A DNA stretch of 64,000 nt. Source: Rhizobium sp. NFR07. GTDB lineage: Bacteria; Pseudomonadota; Alphaproteobacteria; Rhizobiales; Rhizobiaceae. Positions 60,572 through 64,000 of this stretch are shown here, piece by piece; the first letter of the stretch is position 1; each line of letters begins with the position of its first letter. The notes below the pieces were generated by a model that saw nothing but the letters and a program-made list of their open reading frames with translations, was not told the DNA's origin and searched no databases. The stretch lies in the NCBI RefSeq assembly GCF_900111905.1, contig NZ_FOKM01000003.1:62001-126000 (forward strand). Reading direction: 5' to 3'. Both the position numbers and the translations under genes were made by a program.

Positions 60572-63001
60572 ATGGAAACCTCTCGAAGCGCCCTCTCCGC
60601 GATCGCCAAGACCTGGCTGTTCGTGCTTGGCGCCGTCCTCGTCCTCGCGGGCCTGTTCTTCGCCATCGGCGGGGGCAAGCTCGTCATGCTCGGCGGCAGC
60701 TGCTACTTCCTGCTGGCCGGCATCGCCATCATCGCAGCCGGCGTGCTGACCATCCTGCGCAAGCCGTCCGGCGCGCTTCTCTTCGGCCTCGTCACCATCC
60801 TCACCGCCATCTGGGCCGTATGGGATGCGGGCCTCAACTTCTGGCCGCTGATCTCGCGCCTGCTCGCCTTCGGCGTCGGTGCGACCGTCGTGGCGCTCAG
60901 CTTCCCGCTCCTGCGCAGGGCCGCCGGCAGGACACCGGCCTATCTGCCGTCCTTCCTTGTCGCCGCGGTGCTTGCCGTCGCTTCGGCTGCCGGTTTCGCG
61001 GGCATGTTCGTGCCGCATCCGACCGTTGCCTTCACCGGCACGCCTGCGCCCCTCACCCCGGTCGATCCGGCCAAGGAGCAGAAGAACTGGGAAGCCTATG
61101 GCAATACCAATGGCGGCTCGCGCTTCGCAGCGCTCGACCAGATCACCCGCGACAACGTCAAGGACCTGACGGTTGCCTGGACCTACCGGACCGGCGATAC
61201 GCCGATCAGCCCCGGTGGCGGCGGCGCGGAAGACCAGCTGACCCCGTTGCAGGTCAATGACCGCGTGTTCCTCTGCACCCCGCACAACAACGTCATCGCT
61301 ATCGATGCCGACACGGGCAAGGAGATCTGGAAGAACGAGATCAACGCGAAATCGTCCGTGTGGATGCGCTGCCGCGGTCTTGCCTATTTCGATGCCGCCG
61401 CTCCGCTCGCCCAGCCGACGATCGACGGTTCGACGCCGGTCACGCCCGTGACGGTTGCCGAAGGCGCGCTTTGCCAGCGCCGCATCATCATGAATACCAT
61501 CCAGGCCGAGCTGATCGCGCTCGATGCCGATACCGGCGCCTTCTGCCCGGACTTCGGCAACAATGGCCGTGTCGACCTGAAGATCGGCCTCGGCGATGCA
61601 CCCGATCCGCAATACGTCCTGACCGCGGCACCGACGGTTGCCGGCACGACGATCATCATCGGCGGCCGCATTGCCGACAACGTCCAGACCGACATGCCGG
61701 GCGGCGTGATGCGCGGCTTCGACGTCGCGACCGGCGCGTTGCGCTGGGCATTCGACCCGGGCAACCCGACGGTCAACACTGCGCCGGAAGACGGCCAGAC
61801 CTACAAGCGTTCGACCCCGAACGTGTGGGCGGGCACCTCCTATGACGCGGCGTCCAACACCGTGTTCCTGCCGGTCGGCAGCCCGTCGGTCGACCTCTAT
61901 GGCGCGACCCGCACCGAACTCGATCACAAGTATGGTGCATCCATGCTGGCGCTCGACGCCACGACCGGTCGCGAGAAGTGGGTCTACCAGACGGTCCACA
62001 ACGACCTGTGGGACTTCGACGTACCGATGGCGCCGTCCTTCGTCGACTTCCCCAAGGCTGACGGCACGACCGTTCCGGCCCTCGTGTTCGGCACGAAGGC
62101 CGGCCAGATCTGGGTACTCGACCGCGCCACCGGCCAGCCGCTGACCAAGGTCGAGGATGTTGCGGTCAAGCCCGGCAAGATCCCGAACGAGCCCTACGCT
62201 CCGACCCAGAAACTGTCCGTCGGCATGCCGCAGATCGGCGCCCAGACGCTGACCGAAAGCGACATGTGGGGTGCGACCCCGTTCGACCAGCTTCTGTGCC
62301 GCATCTCCTTCAAGGGGATGCGTTACGACGGCGTCTACACGGTGCCGGGCACAGACCTGGCCCTCAACTTCCCCGGCTCGCTCGGCGGCATGAACTGGGG
62401 CGGCGTTTCCACCGATCCCACGACGAACACCGTTTTCGTCAACGACATGCGTCTCGGCCTGTGGATCCAGATGAAGGAAGCCGCCCCGACGACCGCCGTC
62501 AACAGCGGTTCGGAAGCCACCAACACGGTCATGGGCGTCGTGCCGATGAAGGGCACGCCCTATGCCGTCGACAAGAACCGCTTCCTGTCGGCTCTCGGCA
62601 TTCCCTGCCAGGAACCGCCTTTCGGTTCGCTGACGGCGATCGACATGACGACGCAGAAGATCAAGTGGCAGGTGCCGCTCGGCACGGTGGAAGACACCGG
62701 TCCGTTCGGCATCAAGATGGGTGTTCCGATCCCGATCGGCATGCCGACGATCGGTGGCTCGCTCGCCACCCAGGGCGGTCTCGTCTTCTTCGCCGCCACC
62801 CAGGACTACTATCTGCGCGCCTTCGACTCGGCCACGGGCAAGGAAATCTGGAAGGCCCGCATGCCCGTCGGCAGCCAGGGCACGCCGATGACCTACAAGT
62901 CGCCGAAGACCGGCAAGCAGTATGTCGTCATCTCGGCCGGCGGTGCCCGCCAGTCGCCCGACCGAGGCGACTACGTGATCGCCTACGCGCTGCCGAACTG
63001 A
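60572..63001 (+). CDS. gcd: Membrane-bound PQQ-dependent glucose dehydrogenase
   Basis: 809 aa from ATG 60572 (METSRS); an in-frame TTG 60539 is possible. About five N-terminal membrane segments (residues 1-155) then an eight-bladed quinoprotein domain (from VDPAKEQKNWEAYGNTNGGSR). Typical elements: WMRCRGLAYFDA, WVYQTVHNDLWDFDVP, DTPISPGGG. Oxidises glucose and other aldoses in the periplasm, passing electrons to ubiquinone. No pqq genes in the window, so the cofactor must come from elsewhere. Confidence 0.95.
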   Translation: METSRSALSAIAKTWLFVLGAVLVLAGLFFAIGGGKLVMLGGSCYFLLAGIAIIAAGVLTILRKPSGALLFGLVTILTAIWAVWDAGLNFWPLISRLLAFGVGATVVALSFPLLRRAAGRTPAYLPSFLVAAVLAVASAAGFAGMFVPHPTVAFTGTPAPLTPVDPAKEQKNWEAYGNTNGGSRFAALDQITRDNVKDLTVAWTYRTGDTPISPGGGGAEDQLTPLQVNDRVFLCTPHNNVIAIDADTGKEIWKNEINAKSSVWMRCRGLAYFDAAAPLAQPTIDGSTPVTPVTVAEGALCQRRIIMNTIQAELIALDADTGAFCPDFGNNGRVDLKIGLGDAPDPQYVLTAAPTVAGTTIIIGGRIADNVQTDMPGGVMRGFDVATGALRWAFDPGNPTVNTAPEDGQTYKRSTPNVWAGTSYDAASNTVFLPVGSPSVDLYGATRTELDHKYGASMLALDATTGREKWVYQTVHNDLWDFDVPMAPSFVDFPKADGTTVPALVFGTKAGQIWVLDRATGQPLTKVEDVAVKPGKIPNEPYAPTQKLSVGMPQIGAQTLTESDMWGATPFDQLLCRISFKGMRYDGVYTVPGTDLALNFPGSLGGMNWGGVSTDPTTNTVFVNDMRLGLWIQMKEAAPTTAVNSGSEATNTVMGVVPMKGTPYAVDKNRFLSALGIPCQEPPFGSLTAIDMTTQKIKWQVPLGTVEDTGPFGIKMGVPIPIGMPTIGGSLATQGGLVFFAATQDYYLRAFDSATGKEIWKARMPVGSQGTPMTYKSPKTGKQYVVISAGGARQSPDRGDYVIAYALPN

Positions 63002-63026
63002 TCATCGGTTCGCCACAAATGCTCGA

Positions 63027-63055
63027 AATGCCCGGCCATGCGCCGGGCATTTTTC
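63027..63055 (+). terminator. Intrinsic terminator of gcd
   Basis: ATGCCCGG-CCATGCG-CCGGGCAT followed by TTTTCG, 26 nt after the gcd stop. Confidence 0.83.
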
Positions 63056-63172
63056 GTTTGAACAGCTGCGCAAAACCCCGCTCAAAAAAAGTTTATCGCA
63101 GGAACCGCCCTGCCCTGCCTGGTGAAATTATTTTCAAGATCGCCTGATCACTTCGATTGCTGCACCGCACCT

Positions 63173-63201
63173 CGAAATTGCTGCAATGCAGCTTAATTTC
63201 G
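63173..63201. promoter_or_regulatory. Inverted repeat upstream of the bestrophin gene
   Basis: CGAAATT-GCTGCA-A-TGCAGC-TT-AATTTCG is an extended dyad ending 38 nt before the start codon. A partial copy (ATTGCTGCA) lies just upstream at about 63156. Regulator unknown. Confidence 0.55.
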
Positions 63202-63239
63202 AAACTGCGCATTTAAGCGAGTGAACGAGGAAGCTTTTC

Positions 63240-64000
63240 ATGGTCTTACCCCAGTCCGCCCGTCTGCACCGCATGCTCGGCTATATCGGATGGCCGCTTG
63301 CTCTTCTGTTTCTCTGGGACCTGGCCGTCACGCTGGCCTATGTCTACCTCCCCCACCCCTGGCTCAACCTGCCCGTTCTGCCGATGAGCCTGCTCGGCTC
63401 GGCGCTCGCCCTGTTTCTCGGCTTCCGCAACAACAATGCCTATAACCGCTGGTGGGAGGCCCGCACGCTGTGGGGCGCGATGGTGAATGCCTCGCGCTCA
63501 TTCGCCCGCGAGGTCTATTCGCTGATCGACGACCGGCCGGAGAGCCGTCACCTGCGCCGCACGCTGGTAACGCGCCAGATCGCCTATGTGCATGCCCTGC
63601 GCTGCCATCTGCGCAGCCAGAAATCCTGCGAGGAGATCGATGAATTTCTGCCCGAGGATGAAGCGGAAAAGGTGCGCGGCTTCAACAACACGCCGAACGC
63701 GATCTTGAACGGCAGCGCGGCGATGCTGGCGGAAGCCGAGAGCAAAGGCTGGATCGACAGCTATCGTCGGATCCAGATCGAAAGCCTGCTCGTCGACATG
63801 AGCAATGCGCAGGGTGGCATGGAGCGGATCAAGAACACGCCGTTGCCGCGCGAATACGCCTATTATCCGACGCTGTTCGTACATGCCTTCTGCATTCTCC
63901 TGCCGATCGGCCTCGTCGATACGCTGACGATCTACACGCCGCTTGCCTCCACCGTGGTCGGCTTCATGCTGCTTGCCATGGACAGGATCGGCGCCGACCT
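63240..64000 (+). CDS. Bestrophin family protein, 5' part
   Basis: About 253 residues are present, cut by the window end. Seen: start LHRMLGYIGWPLALLFLWDLAVTLAYV and the hallmark GFRNNNAYNRWWEARTLWGAMVNASRSFAREV, then helices ending in a second membrane region (YYPTLFVHAFCILLPIGLVDT). Bacterial bestrophins (YneE/UPF0187) form pentameric ion channels in the inner membrane. GAGGAAG precedes ATG 63240. Confidence 0.9.
   Translation, partial: MVLPQSARLHRMLGYIGWPLALLFLWDLAVTLAYVYLPHPWLNLPVLPMSLLGSALALFLGFRNNNAYNRWWEARTLWGAMVNASRSFAREVYSLIDDRPESRHLRRTLVTRQIAYVHALRCHLRSQKSCEEIDEFLPEDEAEKVRGFNNTPNAILNGSAAMLAEAESKGWIDSYRRIQIESLLVDMSNAQGGMERIKNTPLPREYAYYPTLFVHAFCILLPIGLVDTLTIYTPLASTVVGFMLLAMDRIGAD

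Overview
The window looks like 64 kb of ordinary chromosome (or chromid) from a Rhizobiales alphaproteobacterium, most likely a Rhizobiaceae member (Rhizobium/Agrobacterium/Neorhizobium-like). Reasons: high GC with strong GC3 coding bias, a dmeR-dmeF cobalt/nickel locus of the type described in Rhizobium, a DUF930 protein, two CtrA-type TTAA-N7-TTAA boxes, and mosaic palindromic intergenic repeats of the rhizobial RIME type. There are no rRNA genes, intact tRNAs, CRISPR arrays, transposases or phage genes. Species cannot be named from this.

Layout. 1-10 kb: tail of msrB, beta-carbonic anhydrase, a mutarotase-like gene and hydrolases, a TetR gene broken by a frameshift facing a small membrane protein, an SDR/LysR pair, cupin, parDE, an acetyltransferase, hemolysin III and a universal stress protein behind an FNR/FixK box. 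10-20 kb: ring-cleavage-type VOC protein, AI-2E transporter, FAD oxidoreductase, two tiny membrane proteins, oligopeptidase B, an 87-aa protein behind a CtrA box, dmeRF with its G-tract operator, and a ZntR-like MerR regulator. 20-30 kb: DJ-1/PfpI protein, mazEF, two c-type cytochromes, a LysE/YafY divergent pair, a metallophosphatase, a hydrolase-cyclase fusion, Fe-type superoxide dismutase and a TauE-type exporter. 30-40 kb: GGDEF-EAL protein, flavoprotein, esterase, a dioxygenase-like protein, HxlR/SDR pair, ilvE-like aminotransferase, frameshifted chaC and phospholipase D. 40-50 kb: LysR facing an MFS-AKR-AKR operon, a dead brnT with an intact brnA, a secreted hydrolase, a YiiG-like protein and a chemoreceptor behind a second CtrA box; two RIME-like elements lie here. 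50-64 kb: corA, a degenerate tRNA-like sequence, BrkB, a HerA-like ATPase, a CSS-like/EAL phosphodiesterase, a MarR-controlled DUF899-DUF1579-DUF1579-VOC cluster, membrane glucose dehydrogenase and a truncated bestrophin.

How the genes work together. Most of the window is made of small regulator-target modules: divergent pairs with visible dyad operators (TetR, LysR, YafY, MarR), an autoregulated metal-efflux operon and two autoregulated toxin-antitoxin pairs. A stress/redox theme recurs (MsrB, SOD, USP, DJ-1, cytochromes, thioredoxin-like DUF899), as does signalling (two c-di-GMP proteins, a nucleotide-cyclase fusion, a chemoreceptor). I see no dense novel defence or biosynthetic system. The most unusual items are the hydrolase-cyclase fusion, the decayed BrnT beside a preserved BrnA, the CtrA-linked 87-aa protein, and two intergenic regions where near-identical hairpins bracket inserted sequence.
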